In this document: positions 24,817-33,824 of the stretch, piece by piece
Layout: every line of letters starts with the position of its first letter
Numbering within the stretch: position 1 is the first letter of the stretch
From: an uncultured Corynebacterium sp.
GTDB lineage: Bacteria; Actinomycetota; Actinomycetes; Mycobacteriales; Mycobacteriaceae
Length of the DNA: 64,000 bases
NCBI RefSeq assembly: GCF_947253065.1
Contig: NZ_CAMXWS010000004.1
Location: 22,739 to 86,738, forward strand
Direction of reading: 5' to 3'
Notes under the pieces: generated by a model
Seen by the model: the letters and a program-made list of their open reading frames with translations, nothing else
What the model was told of the DNA's origin: nothing
Database searches by the model: none
Translations under genes and position numbers: made by a program

Positions 24817-26412
24817 ATGACCACAGGTTATTCAACCGCCGTGACGGAGCACGCCACGGAACTATCGGATGGCGATCTCGCCGAAGCGCCAGAAAAGGGT
24901 GTTTGGCGCCGTCAACTCATTGGCCTGATCCTGGGCCTGGTCGCTGCAGCTGTTGTCTACTTCATCTTCCCGTCTGGTGCGGCTGATGTTGTGCGTGAAT
25001 CTTCCGGTGCTGATCCGGAGGTGGAGTACACCGCTCAGACCATGCGCGTTGTCGCTGCCGTTGCTGTGTGGATGGCTATCTGGTGGATGACTGAGGCGAT
25101 TCCGCTCGCCGCCACCGCGCTTATCCCGTTGGCAGTGTTCCCACTGGCCAATGTGGCGAAGTTTAAAGAGGTCGGTAGCCCGTACGCCTCATCCACAATC
25201 TTCCTGTTCATGGGTGGCTTCCTCCTGGCTCTGGGCATTCAGCGTTGGAACCTGCACCGTCGTCTGGCGCTATGGGTGGTCAAGCTGATCGGTACAAGCC
25301 CGCGCCGCATCATCCTGGGTTTCATGGTGGCTACTGGCTTCCTGTCCATGTGGGTGTCCAATACGGCTACCGCTGTGGTGATGCTGCCGATCGGTGTTTC
25401 GGTTCTGACCCTGACTGCTGATCACGTCGGTGGCATGCACAAGCAGAAGAAATTCGCTACCGCCCTCATGCTGGCTATTGCATACTCCGCATCTATTGGT
25501 TCGCTGGGCACCCTGATTGGTACCCCGCCGAATACGCTGCTGGCTGGCTACATGAAGGAAACGCACGATATTGAGATCGGCTTCGCCAAGTGGATGCTGG
25601 TTGGCGTCCCAGTTGCTGTTCTGTTCATTCTTATCGCGTGGGTCGTGCTGATCAACGTGTTCAAGCCTGAGATTGATGAGATCCCGGGCGGTAAGGAACT
25701 GATCCGCGACGAGCTGGACAAGCTCGGCGGGTGGACCACCGGCCAGATTCTCTCCGCGATCATTTTCGTCGCCGCCGCATTGTCCTGGGTCTTCGTCCCG
25801 CTGGGCATTGATTACTTCGGTTGGGAGATCGGCTACGACGATGCTGCTGTGGGTATCATCGCTGGTCTGCTCATGTTCACCATCCCGGCAAGGAAGGATG
25901 GCACGCGCATTCTGGATTGGGAGACCGCGAAGGATATCCCGTGGGATGTTCTGCTGCTCTTCGGTGGTGGCTTGTCGCTGTCCGCGATGTTCTCCCAGTC
26001 GGGTCTGTCTCTGTGGATCGGTGAGGCTTCCAAGGGTCTTGCGGGTCTGCCGATGATTCTGCTGATCGCTGCTGTCGGCGCTCTCATCCTGGGTCTGACG
26101 GAGCTGACCTCGAATACTGCTACGGCCGCGACCTTCCTGCCGATCATGGGCGGTGTCGCAGTTGGTATTGGTCTGACGGCATCTGGTGATATCAACGTCC
26201 TGCTGCTGACCATCCCGGTTGCACTGTCCGCAACCTGTGCATTCATGCTGCCGGTTGCAACCCCGCCGAACGCGATTGCCTACAGTTCCGGCTACGTCAC
26301 CATGGGTGAGATGATCAAGGGCGGTGTCTGGCTGAACGTCATCGGCCTGGTCCTGGTCACCCTGGCCACCTACGCCATCGCTGTTCCGGTCTTCGGTCTG
26401 ACGCTTCCGTAA
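24817..26412 (+). CDS. DASS/SLC13-family sodium:dicarboxylate symporter
   Basis: A 531-residue membrane protein. The paired SNT motifs that hold sodium and carboxylate are seen in MWVSNTATAVVMLPI and LTELTSNTATAATFLPIM, and the TP motifs in GTPPNTLLAGYMK and VATPPNAIAYSSGY. These identify the divalent anion:Na+ symporter family; succinate, malate or fumarate uptake is likely. The N-terminal 35 residues are polar and cytoplasmic. The ribosome site AGGAAGAGAG precedes the ATG. The 107-base gap after menC would hold its promoter. Confidence 0.93.
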   Translation: MTTGYSTAVTEHATELSDGDLAEAPEKGVWRRQLIGLILGLVAAAVVYFIFPSGAADVVRESSGADPEVEYTAQTMRVVAAVAVWMAIWWMTEAIPLAATALIPLAVFPLANVAKFKEVGSPYASSTIFLFMGGFLLALGIQRWNLHRRLALWVVKLIGTSPRRIILGFMVATGFLSMWVSNTATAVVMLPIGVSVLTLTADHVGGMHKQKKFATALMLAIAYSASIGSLGTLIGTPPNTLLAGYMKETHDIEIGFAKWMLVGVPVAVLFILIAWVVLINVFKPEIDEIPGGKELIRDELDKLGGWTTGQILSAIIFVAAALSWVFVPLGIDYFGWEIGYDDAAVGIIAGLLMFTIPARKDGTRILDWETAKDIPWDVLLLFGGGLSLSAMFSQSGLSLWIGEASKGLAGLPMILLIAAVGALILGLTELTSNTATAATFLPIMGGVAVGIGLTASGDINVLLLTIPVALSATCAFMLPVATPPNAIAYSSGYVTMGEMIKGGVWLNVIGLVLVTLATYAIAVPVFGLTLP

Positions 26413-26448
26413 CGGGCCTGGTCCATGGTGGGGTCTAGAATGACCCCC

Positions 26449-27108
26449 ATGGATAACGAGACTCGACAGTTTGGGCGGCCCGACGACCGTGGTGATCGTC
26501 ATGGTCGCGGCGATGATGCCGCTGACATGAACACCCGTTACTTGTCCCCGTCCGATTCTTCCGCGCATTCCCAATCTTCCCCGCGCCAGTACATGCCGGG
26601 GGAGGGGGATGCGCGTTATGCGTCCCAGGGGGATTATCCGGAAACGCAGTACGGCGGTTATGGCGGTGGTTACGGGGGCTACGACGGGTATGAGCCGTAT
26701 GAGCAGCCGTACCAGCCAGCACCGACTTCCGCGGAGAAGTCCGGTGGGATCAACACCGGTCTCGTCATGGCGGTATTGGCTTTCCTGCTCGGGTTGGCTG
26801 CCATTGCCATGTTCTTTTTGTGGCGTGGTGCGGAAACGCGGGCGAATAAGCCGGAGGTGCCGCCAGCAACGATCACGCAGACAGAAACGGTGACCACGAC
26901 GCCGTCGAGTCTGCTGGATGAGTTGTTCAAGCGTGACCGTGAGAAGAACAACGACGAGAATCCGGATGGTACCCCGGGGGAGGATCCAGCCCTGCCATCG
27001 TTGCCGGAAGATTTCCCGACTGAGCTGCCCACCGATGTGCCGGATGAGTACCGCCAGGATGCGGAAGACCTGCTCAATCGCATTGATGAGTTTTTGAATG
27101 CCCGTTAA
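26449..27108 (+). CDS. Single-pass membrane protein with Gly/Tyr-rich N-terminus, unknown
   Basis: A 219-residue protein. The first 100 residues are polar and repetitive (GGYGGGYGGYDGYEPYEQPYQ), one helix spans about 110-130 (GLVMAVLAFLLGLAAIAMFFLW), and the exterior part is acidic and proline-rich (DPALPSLPEDFPTELPTD). No known domain is recognised. ATG 26449 (MDNETRQF) is chosen: TAGAAT at 26435-26440 could be a -10 box giving a leaderless transcript. It overlaps the 5' end of the menD frame. Confidence 0.7.
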   Translation: MDNETRQFGRPDDRGDRHGRGDDAADMNTRYLSPSDSSAHSQSSPRQYMPGEGDARYASQGDYPETQYGGYGGGYGGYDGYEPYEQPYQPAPTSAEKSGGINTGLVMAVLAFLLGLAAIAMFFLWRGAETRANKPEVPPATITQTETVTTTPSSLLDELFKRDREKNNDENPDGTPGEDPALPSLPEDFPTELPTDVPDEYRQDAEDLLNRIDEFLNAR

Positions 27109-27118
27109 GGATATGGAT

Positions 27119-28762
27119 ATGTACCCTTCCACCCAGCTCGCGGCGTTTGTGGCGGAAGAGCTCGCAGCGCACGTCACAGATGTCGTGTTGTGCCCAGGTT
27201 CGCGCAATTCACCGCTTGCATACGCGTTGCTTGCCCGCAGGGATATCACTGTGCACGTGCGTATCGACGAAAGGGCGGCCGCTTTCACCGCCTTAGGCCT
27301 GGCCCGTGTGCAGCGCCGCCATGTCGGTGTGGTGATGACATCAGGGACCGCTGTGGCAAACACGTACCCGGCTGTGGTTGAGGCGCATATGTCGCATGTG
27401 CCGTTGGCGATCATTAGTGCTGATCGTCCGGAGCGTCTGGTGGGCACCGGTGCCTCCCAGACAATCTGGCAGCAGGGCATTTTCGGGCGCTATGCCGAAA
27501 CACAGCAGGTGACTGAGCCGGGGGATGCAATCAGTTTTGCTGCGGATCAGGTGCACATCAATGTCGCCTTTGATACACCGCTCGTGCCCGAGCAATTGCC
27601 GGAGCCAGCAGGCACGCCACGTCGGGTCGGTCCGGGGCGGTTGTGTCCGTCGGAGAGCCAGCGCGCAGTGGTCAGTGCCGGTGCGGCACAGGTGGACCAC
27701 GGGGTGGTTGACGTCGACCTGACCAAGAACACTCTTGTCATCGCCGGTGATGAGGCGTGGGAGGTGCCGGGCCTGGAGCATGTGCCCACGATCGCGGAGC
27801 CGACTGCGCCGACACCGTTCCACCAGGTGCACCCATTGGCAGCGCGTTTTTTCACACAAGATGAAGTGGCCATCAGTCATGACGGTGGGGATTTCGCTGC
27901 ATCCACGAAGCCTGATCAGGTGATCGTGGTGGGGCACCCGACCTTGCACCGTGACGTGATGGCTCTCATGGCTGATCCCGCAATTGAGGTGATCGGGCTG
28001 ACGCGCACGGACATCATCACGGGTAGTCCGGACCGCGTAGGCAGCCGTGTGAATGCGACCGGCCAGTCGACGGATACGTGGTTGAAGATCTGTGAGGCCG
28101 CCGGTGATGTCGGTGCGCAGACGGTCCGCGATGCGCTTACCGATGACAGCTTTGGCTTCACCGGCCTGCACGTTGCTGCCGCTGTATGTGACACGCTCGC
28201 GGTGGGCGATGCATTCGTTCTGGGTGCCTCAAATCCGGTGCGTGATGCCAGCTTCGTGGGCATGCCGTTTGATGGCGTGAACACCTATTCCGCCCGTGGT
28301 GCAGCGGGGATCGACGGCACGGTGTCGCAAGCTATCGGCGTTGCTCTTGCCACCCAGGCATTGCACCCGGATGAGATCCGTGCCCCACGCACTGTGGCAT
28401 TGGTGGGGGATCTGACTTTCCTGCATGATGCCGGTGGTCTGCTCATCGGTCCAGACCAGCCGCGCCCGGGCAACCTGACCATCGTGGTGGCAAACGACAA
28501 CGGAGGTGGCATCTTCGAAACGCTCGAAGTCGGAGCGCCAGAGGTACGTGACAACTTCGAGCAAGCTTTCGGCACACCACATGATGCTGATCTGGAGTCG
28601 ATTGTGGAAGGCTACGGTGCTTCCTACCACAGGGTGGAGAGCATCGGGGAGCTGACGGAGGCGCTGCTGGATGACGTCGATAAGCCAGAGCCCGTGACTG
28701 TGATTGAGGCAGTGACCACTCGTGCAACGCGTCGGGCGCTCACGGAACGGCTGAAGAAGTGA
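27119..28762 (+). CDS. menD: SEPHCHC synthase
   Basis: A thiamine diphosphate enzyme of 547 residues that joins isochorismate and 2-oxoglutarate, the first committed menaquinone step. The N-terminal VVLCPGSRNSPLAYALLARR and VHVRIDERAAAFTALGLARV are diagnostic, with the cofactor loop VALVGDLTFLHDAGGLL and NDNGGGIFETL in the C-terminal domain. I chose ATG 27119 for the AAGGA at 27106-27110; the frame is open to ATG 27098, which would add seven residues and overlap the previous gene. Its stop overlaps the start of the next gene (TGATG). Confidence 0.95.
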   Translation: MYPSTQLAAFVAEELAAHVTDVVLCPGSRNSPLAYALLARRDITVHVRIDERAAAFTALGLARVQRRHVGVVMTSGTAVANTYPAVVEAHMSHVPLAIISADRPERLVGTGASQTIWQQGIFGRYAETQQVTEPGDAISFAADQVHINVAFDTPLVPEQLPEPAGTPRRVGPGRLCPSESQRAVVSAGAAQVDHGVVDVDLTKNTLVIAGDEAWEVPGLEHVPTIAEPTAPTPFHQVHPLAARFFTQDEVAISHDGGDFAASTKPDQVIVVGHPTLHRDVMALMADPAIEVIGLTRTDIITGSPDRVGSRVNATGQSTDTWLKICEAAGDVGAQTVRDALTDDSFGFTGLHVAAAVCDTLAVGDAFVLGASNPVRDASFVGMPFDGVNTYSARGAAGIDGTVSQAIGVALATQALHPDEIRAPRTVALVGDLTFLHDAGGLLIGPDQPRPGNLTIVVANDNGGGIFETLEVGAPEVRDNFEQAFGTPHDADLESIVEGYGASYHRVESIGELTEALLDDVDKPEPVTVIEAVTTRATRRALTERLKK

Positions 28763-29205
28763 TGCGGGACATCCTGCGGCGGCGTTTGCACCAGCTCGTC
28801 ATCGTCATTTACCTGTGCGCGATGTTGGGCAGCATTGCCATGGTCGCTGGACCTGCCTACAACGATTACGCGATCTCGCGCGACCCGGGCCGTGGCATCG
28901 CCACCGTTACTGGTGTGAGTGCGACGCAGACCTCCGTCGAATACCAGGATGAGAACGGCAAATTCCACTCTCCAGCACACGGCTTGCTCTACCCATCCGG
29001 GCTCGGCGATGGGCAGCAGGTCTGGGTGACCTATGCCAAGAGCAACCCGGATATCGTCAAAGTGGAAGGCCGTGACTGGAAGTTGGCTATTCTGCCTGCA
29101 CTGTCTGTCGGTGTGGTGTCCACGATCATCGCAGCAGCTGCGTGGTTGGCGGTGAGCTTGATCGGTAAAAAACGTGTTTCGGGGCGAAAATTCACCTTGC
29201 GTTGA
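28762..29205 (+). CDS. DUF3592-type membrane protein
   Basis: A 147-residue protein with an N-terminal helix (LVIVIYLCAMLGSIAMVAG), an extracellular beta-rich segment of about 80 residues (GIATVTGVSATQTSVEYQDE... VWVTYAKSNPDIVKVEGRDW) and a C-terminal helix (ILPALSVGVVSTIIAAAAWLA). This is the DUF3592 layout; function unknown. Its start is overlapped by the menD stop, so it is co-translated with menD. The same small membrane gene sits next to menD in relatives, as far as I recall. Confidence 0.78.
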   Translation: MRDILRRRLHQLVIVIYLCAMLGSIAMVAGPAYNDYAISRDPGRGIATVTGVSATQTSVEYQDENGKFHSPAHGLLYPSGLGDGQQVWVTYAKSNPDIVKVEGRDWKLAILPALSVGVVSTIIAAAAWLAVSLIGKKRVSGRKFTLR

Positions 29206-29250
29206 CGTGTAAGAAAACCTTCATTAGCGCTTTAAAGGAATAATGCGCTC

Positions 29251-30399
29251 ATGCGTGTCGCCATTATTGCCGAGTCTTTCCTGCCCAATGTCAACGGAGT
29301 GACCAACTCGATCCTCCGCGTGCTGGAACATCTACAACGCACGGGGCATGACGCTGTGGTGATCGCGCCGGGAGCGCGCGTGAACCAGGAAGAGATTCCG
29401 GAATATGCGGGCTTTCCCATCGTCCGCGTGCCTACCGTGATGGTGCCCTTGGTCGATTCTCTGCCCATCGGGGTGCCGAATGGCACGATCACGCGCGTCC
29501 TGCGCGAATACAAGCCAGATATCGTCCACTTGGCTAGCCCGTTCGTGCTTGGCGGTGCTGGCGCGATCGCCACGAAGCGTCTCAAGCTGCCCACGATTGC
29601 GCTTTTCCAAACGGATGTTGCTGGCTACACCGCGCGCTATCACGTCGGGTTCCTCGAATCAGCTGCGTGGGTGTGGGCGCGCAAGCTGCACAATGCGACG
29701 CAGATGACGCTTGCTCCATCTTCGGTGACGATTGGTGAGCTGGAAGCTCATGGCATCAAGAACATTCACCGCTGGGGCAGGGGTGTGGATTCCGAGCTCT
29801 TCCATCCGCGCCGTCGCTCGGAGAAACTGCGCAAGAAGTGGGACCCGACGGGCAAGAAGAAGCTCGTCGGCTTCGTGGGCCGCTTGGCGTCCGAGAAAGG
29901 CGTGGAGCGTCTTGCTGCGCTGCATGGGGATCCGAATATTCAACTGGTCATCGTTGGTGATGGCCCACAGCGCCGTGAACTGGGCAAGCTCATGCCCACG
30001 GCAGTTTTCACGGGCCAGCTGGGCGGCAAGAAGCTCGCAGCAGCATATGCCAGTTTGGATCTCTTTGTGCACACCGGTGAGTTTGAAACCTTCGGCCAAA
30101 CCCTGCAGGAAGCACAGGCCTCTGGCACTCCGACGATCGGACCGCGCGCTGGTGGGCCGATTGATCTTATCCAGGAGGGCTACAACGGTGATTTGCTGGA
30201 TGTGGACACATTTGAACGTGACCTGCCCGCTGCAACTGCCGAGATTCTCAAACCGGAGAACTTGGAGCAGATGAGTTTGAATGCACGCGAGTCCGTGGCT
30301 GATAAGACGTGGCCAGCCCTGTGCGACCAGCTGCTGGGCTACTACACCGAAGTGATCAACGGCTACCCGCACAAGCACCGTCGTCCATTCACGAGCTAG
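29251..30399 (+). CDS. mgtA: GT4 mannosyltransferase (MgtA-like)
   Basis: A 382-residue GT-B enzyme of family 4. The acceptor-side motif is AESFLPNVNGVTNSILRV, the linker GRGVDSELFHPRRRS, and the donor site GFVGRLASEKGVERL plus the E-x7-E motif ETFGQTLQEAQASGTPTIG. The position just before menG matches that of corynebacterial mgtA, which transfers mannose from GDP-mannose to a glucuronosyl diacylglycerol as the base of a lipomannan; the symbol relies on that synteny. The alternative is the related phosphatidylinositol mannosyltransferase PimB. Confidence 0.85.
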   Translation: MRVAIIAESFLPNVNGVTNSILRVLEHLQRTGHDAVVIAPGARVNQEEIPEYAGFPIVRVPTVMVPLVDSLPIGVPNGTITRVLREYKPDIVHLASPFVLGGAGAIATKRLKLPTIALFQTDVAGYTARYHVGFLESAAWVWARKLHNATQMTLAPSSVTIGELEAHGIKNIHRWGRGVDSELFHPRRRSEKLRKKWDPTGKKKLVGFVGRLASEKGVERLAALHGDPNIQLVIVGDGPQRRELGKLMPTAVFTGQLGGKKLAAAYASLDLFVHTGEFETFGQTLQEAQASGTPTIGPRAGGPIDLIQEGYNGDLLDVDTFERDLPAATAEILKPENLEQMSLNARESVADKTWPALCDQLLGYYTEVINGYPHKHRRPFTS

Positions 30400-30473
30400 T
30401 TCGTGCCTAAGGCAGGGCGCTGGGGCCAGCTCAGTGGGTGCGCTACACGGGCTGTGCCCTAGACTCGAGTGCT

Positions 30474-31160
30474 ATGGCCAAGGCGAACCTGGAGAAGAAC
30501 CCGCTGGATGTTGCGGGAATGTTTGATGAAGTGGGAAAGAACTACGACATCACCAACACAGTTATGACCGGTGGCCTGGACCGCTACTGGCGCAAACGCA
30601 CCCGCGAACGCCTGAATCTGAAGCCGGGGGAGAAGGTCCTTGACCTCGCCGCCGGTACAGCAGTATCCACGGTCGAGCTGACCAAGTCCGGTGCATGGTG
30701 CGTGGCATGTGATTTCTCCCAGGGCATGCTCGCTGCCGGCAAGCACCGTCCAGTGCCCAAGGTGGTGGGTGATGCGATGCACCTGCCTTTCGCCGATGAG
30801 ACCTTTGATGCCGTGACCATCTCCTATGGCCTGCGCAATGTGCATGATTTTGAGGCGGGTCTGCGTGAGATGGCCCGCGTGACCAAGCCGGGTGGACGCC
30901 TGGTGGTCAATGAATTCTCTACCCCGATCGTGCCGGTATTCTCCACCATTTACCGCGAATACCTGCCCCGTGTCATTCCTCTTTTGGGCAAGGTCTTTTC
31001 TTCAAATGCAGAAGCTTACGAGTACCTCGCTGAGTCCATTCGTGCATGGCCGGACCAGGAAAATCTGGCAAACGCGATCAATGCGAATGGGTGGAAGAAC
31101 TGCGGTTGGCAGAACCTCGCAGCGGGCATCGTGGCGTTGCATGCTGCTGAAAAACGCTAG
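30474..31160 (+). CDS. menG: Demethylmenaquinone methyltransferase
   Basis: A 228-residue UbiE/MenG SAM-dependent methyltransferase performing the final ring methylation. N-terminal MFDEVGKNYDITNTVMTGGLDRYWRK is characteristic; the SAM site is KVLDLAAGTAVSTVEL, and TISYGLRNVHDFEAGLREMARVTKPGG is the post-motif region. ATG 30474 (MAKANLEKNP) is chosen because the open frame upstream to 30438 encodes an unlikely leader. menJ is convergent, 21 bases away. Confidence 0.95.
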   Translation: MAKANLEKNPLDVAGMFDEVGKNYDITNTVMTGGLDRYWRKRTRERLNLKPGEKVLDLAAGTAVSTVELTKSGAWCVACDFSQGMLAAGKHRPVPKVVGDAMHLPFADETFDAVTISYGLRNVHDFEAGLREMARVTKPGGRLVVNEFSTPIVPVFSTIYREYLPRVIPLLGKVFSSNAEAYEYLAESIRAWPDQENLANAINANGWKNCGWQNLAAGIVALHAAEKR

Positions 31161-31181
31161 ATTTTTCGCCGCACAGCAGCT

Positions 31182-32423
31182 CTAGTTGGTTGGCTCCCAC
31201 AGCGGGCTATCGTCCCGGAGGCGTGAAACTGCCGCGCCGGACAGGCGCCACGCCCGGGCAACCAGGTCACGGTCTTCATCGGTGATCAGGTTGCCCATCA
31301 GTCGTGCCGCGGCTGGCATGAGGTAGCGGCCACCGAGGCCACGCAGCGCCAGTGGTCCTGCTGCAGGAAGGAACTGCGGGTAGGTCAAAACACGCGCGAG
31401 GGTGCGGGCGAGCACGAATGCTTCGCCGTATTTCCGACGTAGCTCAAAAGGCCATGCCAATGTCAGATCGGGCTGCTTGCCAGCAGAGGTGATCAGGTCG
31501 ACGGCCATGATGGCGGTTTCCAGACCGTAGTCAATGCCCTCACCATTCAAGGGATTCACACATGCGGCGGCATCACCAATGAGCATCCAGTTCGGGCCAG
31601 CGACATTGGATACCGCACCACCCATGGGCAGTAGGGCAGAGGTGATATTTTCCGGTTGGCCCAATTGCCATTCATCGCGAACCTGATCGGCGTACTGCAC
31701 CAGCAGCTTCTTGGTGTTCACCTTCGCTGGGCGGGCATCGGTGGATAGAGCACCGCAGCCGAGGTTCACCGTTCCATCACCAAGCGGAAAGATCCACCCA
31801 TAGCCCGGCTGGAGCACGTCAGCATCATCGCGCAGCTCCACGTGAGAGTGCATCCACGGTTCTTCGCTGAATGGGCTTGAGCAGTAGGAGCGTGCAGCGA
31901 TTCCATAGACCTCGCCCCGGTGCCATTTCCGGCCGAGCTTTTTACCAAAAGGCGAGCGCACCCCATCGGCAACAATTACCCATTTCGCCTGCAGGGTGCC
32001 CTGTGGGGTGACTACACCGGTGATCTCACCACTATCACCGAATTCCGCGTCGGTAGCCGGGCAGTCATAGAAGATCTCGGCGCCGGCGGCGGAGGCGAGG
32101 TCGGCAAGTGCGGCGTCGAAAAGCGTGCGCGGTGACGCGGAACCTTCCGTGCCGTAATGCCCATCCGGCCATGGAGCCGTGACGGAACCGCCGTAACCAT
32201 GCAGCTTGAGCCCCTTGTTGCGGTAGGGCGGAAGCGCGGCGGAAAGCCCCAATTCTTGCAAGGCGTGCACGGCGCGCGGGGTCAGCCCATCGCCGCATGT
32301 TTTGTCGCGGCCAGCGGGTGTGGCATCAACAACAGCGACGCTAAAGCCAGCGCGGCGAGCAGCAATCGCGGCAGCGGAACCAGCAGGCCCCGCGCCGACA
32401 ACGACGCACTCAAACGATTTCAT
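31182..32423 (-). CDS. menJ: Menaquinone reductase (geranylgeranyl reductase family)
   Basis: A 413-residue FAD oxidoreductase. The dinucleotide fold is at the N-terminus (VVGAGPAGSAAAIAARRAGF), a second FAD contact is GDAAACVNPLNGEGIDYGLE, and the substrate-side motif is WIFPLGDGTVNLGCG. The family reduces isoprenoid double bonds. In mycobacteria the orthologue beside menG and a polyprenyl synthase saturates the beta isoprene unit of menaquinone, giving the MK-n(H2) forms usual in corynebacteria. The same neighbours here support the name. Confidence 0.88.
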   Translation of the reverse strand: MKSFECVVVGAGPAGSAAAIAARRAGFSVAVVDATPAGRDKTCGDGLTPRAVHALQELGLSAALPPYRNKGLKLHGYGGSVTAPWPDGHYGTEGSASPRTLFDAALADLASAAGAEIFYDCPATDAEFGDSGEITGVVTPQGTLQAKWVIVADGVRSPFGKKLGRKWHRGEVYGIAARSYCSSPFSEEPWMHSHVELRDDADVLQPGYGWIFPLGDGTVNLGCGALSTDARPAKVNTKKLLVQYADQVRDEWQLGQPENITSALLPMGGAVSNVAGPNWMLIGDAAACVNPLNGEGIDYGLETAIMAVDLITSAGKQPDLTLAWPFELRRKYGEAFVLARTLARVLTYPQFLPAAGPLALRGLGGRYLMPAAARLMGNLITDEDRDLVARAWRLSGAAVSRLRDDSPLWEPTN

Positions 32424-32503
32424 CGAACATATTGTGCCAGATGACTTATGTGTGGACTACGGTAAAGGGGACGCCCACCCGTACGACCCCGCAAGGACGA
32501 TAG

Positions 32504-33520
32504 ATGACCAACGGCACACCCACGTCGCCCGCTGTCGACAAGCAGCTCGACCTCGGCGATGAGGCCTTGGCGCAGCGTGTCACCGATGGGTTGAATCGGG
32601 TGGAAGAGCTCATGTTTGAGCGTCTCTCCGGCGGCGCGGACTTCCTCAGTGAACAGGTCACGCACCTGGCTAAGGCTGGTGGCAAGCGTTTCCGTCCGCT
32701 GATGGCTGTGTTGGCCAGTGAGTTCGGCCCCAACCCGCAGGCGGACAACGTGATTCGCGGCGCCGCGATCGTGGAGCTCGTTCACCTGGCCACGCTCTAT
32801 CACGATGACGTGATGGATGAGGCAGCTAAGCGCCGTGGCGTGGAGTCCGCCAATTCGCGGTGGACGAACACAGTGGCCATCTTGTCCGGCGACTATTTGC
32901 TCGCTGAAGCGTCGCGTTTGATGAGTGAGATCGACACGGCTACCGTCCGTCACTTCGCGGAGACATTCAGCGATCTTGTCACGGGTCAGATGCGCGAAAC
33001 CGTCGGCGCACGTGGTGGCGACCCGATCGAGCACTACCTCGATGTCATCCGCGAGAAGACCGGTGTGCTCATTGCCTCTGCCGCGTATCTCGGTGCGACC
33101 CACTCGGGTGCGGACGAGAAGACGGTGCGCACCATGACCGAAGTCGGTGAAGCGATCGGCATGGTCTTCCAGATCGTCGACGACATCATTGACATCTTCT
33201 CGGACACCGACCAGTCCGGAAAGACCCCGGGAACGGACCTCCGCGAGGGCGTATTCACCCTCCCGGTCCTCTACGCCATGCGCGACGAAGGGGAAGCGGG
33301 CAAGCAACTCCGCGAGCTGCTCACCGGACCGCTCACCGAAGATGCTGACGTGGAGCGCGCACTCACTCTCATCGAGCAAACCGACGGCCGAAAGCGCGCG
33401 CTTGACGACGTCCACAGGTACCTCTCCATCGTCGACACCCACCTCGACACGCTGCCTGATGTTCCGGCGAATGCGGCGATGCGTCAGATCGCCCGCTACA
33501 CGGTTGATCGTGTCGGCTAA
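32504..33520 (+). CDS. Long-chain polyprenyl diphosphate synthase
   Basis: A 338-residue trans-prenyltransferase. The first Asp-rich motif is LYHDDVMDEAAKRRG and the second FQIVDDIIDIFSDTDQSGK; GGKRFRPL binds the diphosphate. It probably makes the side chain used by MenA. Chain length (heptaprenyl to nonaprenyl) cannot be fixed from sequence alone, though residues before the first motif (VELVHLATLYHDD) are small, as in long-chain enzymes. It is divergent from menJ and followed by tRNA-Tyr. Confidence 0.92.
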   Translation: MTNGTPTSPAVDKQLDLGDEALAQRVTDGLNRVEELMFERLSGGADFLSEQVTHLAKAGGKRFRPLMAVLASEFGPNPQADNVIRGAAIVELVHLATLYHDDVMDEAAKRRGVESANSRWTNTVAILSGDYLLAEASRLMSEIDTATVRHFAETFSDLVTGQMRETVGARGGDPIEHYLDVIREKTGVLIASAAYLGATHSGADEKTVRTMTEVGEAIGMVFQIVDDIIDIFSDTDQSGKTPGTDLREGVFTLPVLYAMRDEGEAGKQLRELLTGPLTEDADVERALTLIEQTDGRKRALDDVHRYLSIVDTHLDTLPDVPANAAMRQIARYTVDRVG

Positions 33521-33539
33521 ACAGTCCAAAATTAGCCCG

Positions 33540-33556
33540 TTAGCCTGCTGATTTGT
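33540..33556 (+). promoter_or_regulatory. Shared 17-mer upstream of tRNA-Tyr
   Basis: TTAGCCTGCTGATTTGT matches 15 of 17 bases at 35497-35513, upstream of tRNA-Thr. It starts 55 bases before the tRNA-Tyr gene and may be part of its promoter or an upstream activating element. Confidence 0.4.
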
Positions 33557-33594
33557 AGTTTCTGTGACCGGCTGCTGTAGAGTAGTCCAAGCAC

Positions 33595-33680
33595 GCCAGG
33601 TTGCCCGAGCGGCCAAAGGGAGCGGACTGTAAATCCGCCGGCATTAGCCTTCAGAAGTTCGAATCTTCTACCTGGCACCA
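33595..33680 (+). tRNA. tRNA-Tyr (GTA)
   Basis: A class II tRNA with long variable arm. The acceptor arms GCCAGGT and ACCTGGC pair, the anticodon GTA is at 33629-33631 in CTGTAAA, and GTTCGAATC forms the T loop. The CCA end is encoded (33678-33680). Confidence 0.97.
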
Positions 33681-33824
33681 CCAAATAACACGCACAGTGG
33701 ATCTCACACGGTGCGTGTTTTTTCATTTCATGTTGGTGTCACTTTCATGTCGCAGCATGTTCAAAAATCGGGGCTATTTTCAAACGCGCACTGACAAGTT
33801 TTCGACGTTTTGAAGGAAGTTCCT

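Noticed and set aside
25270..27480. A 736-codon antisense frame opposite the DASS transporter and its neighbours
   Set aside because: It crosses three well-supported genes, is rich in Arg, Gln, His and Thr, and has no recognisable fold.
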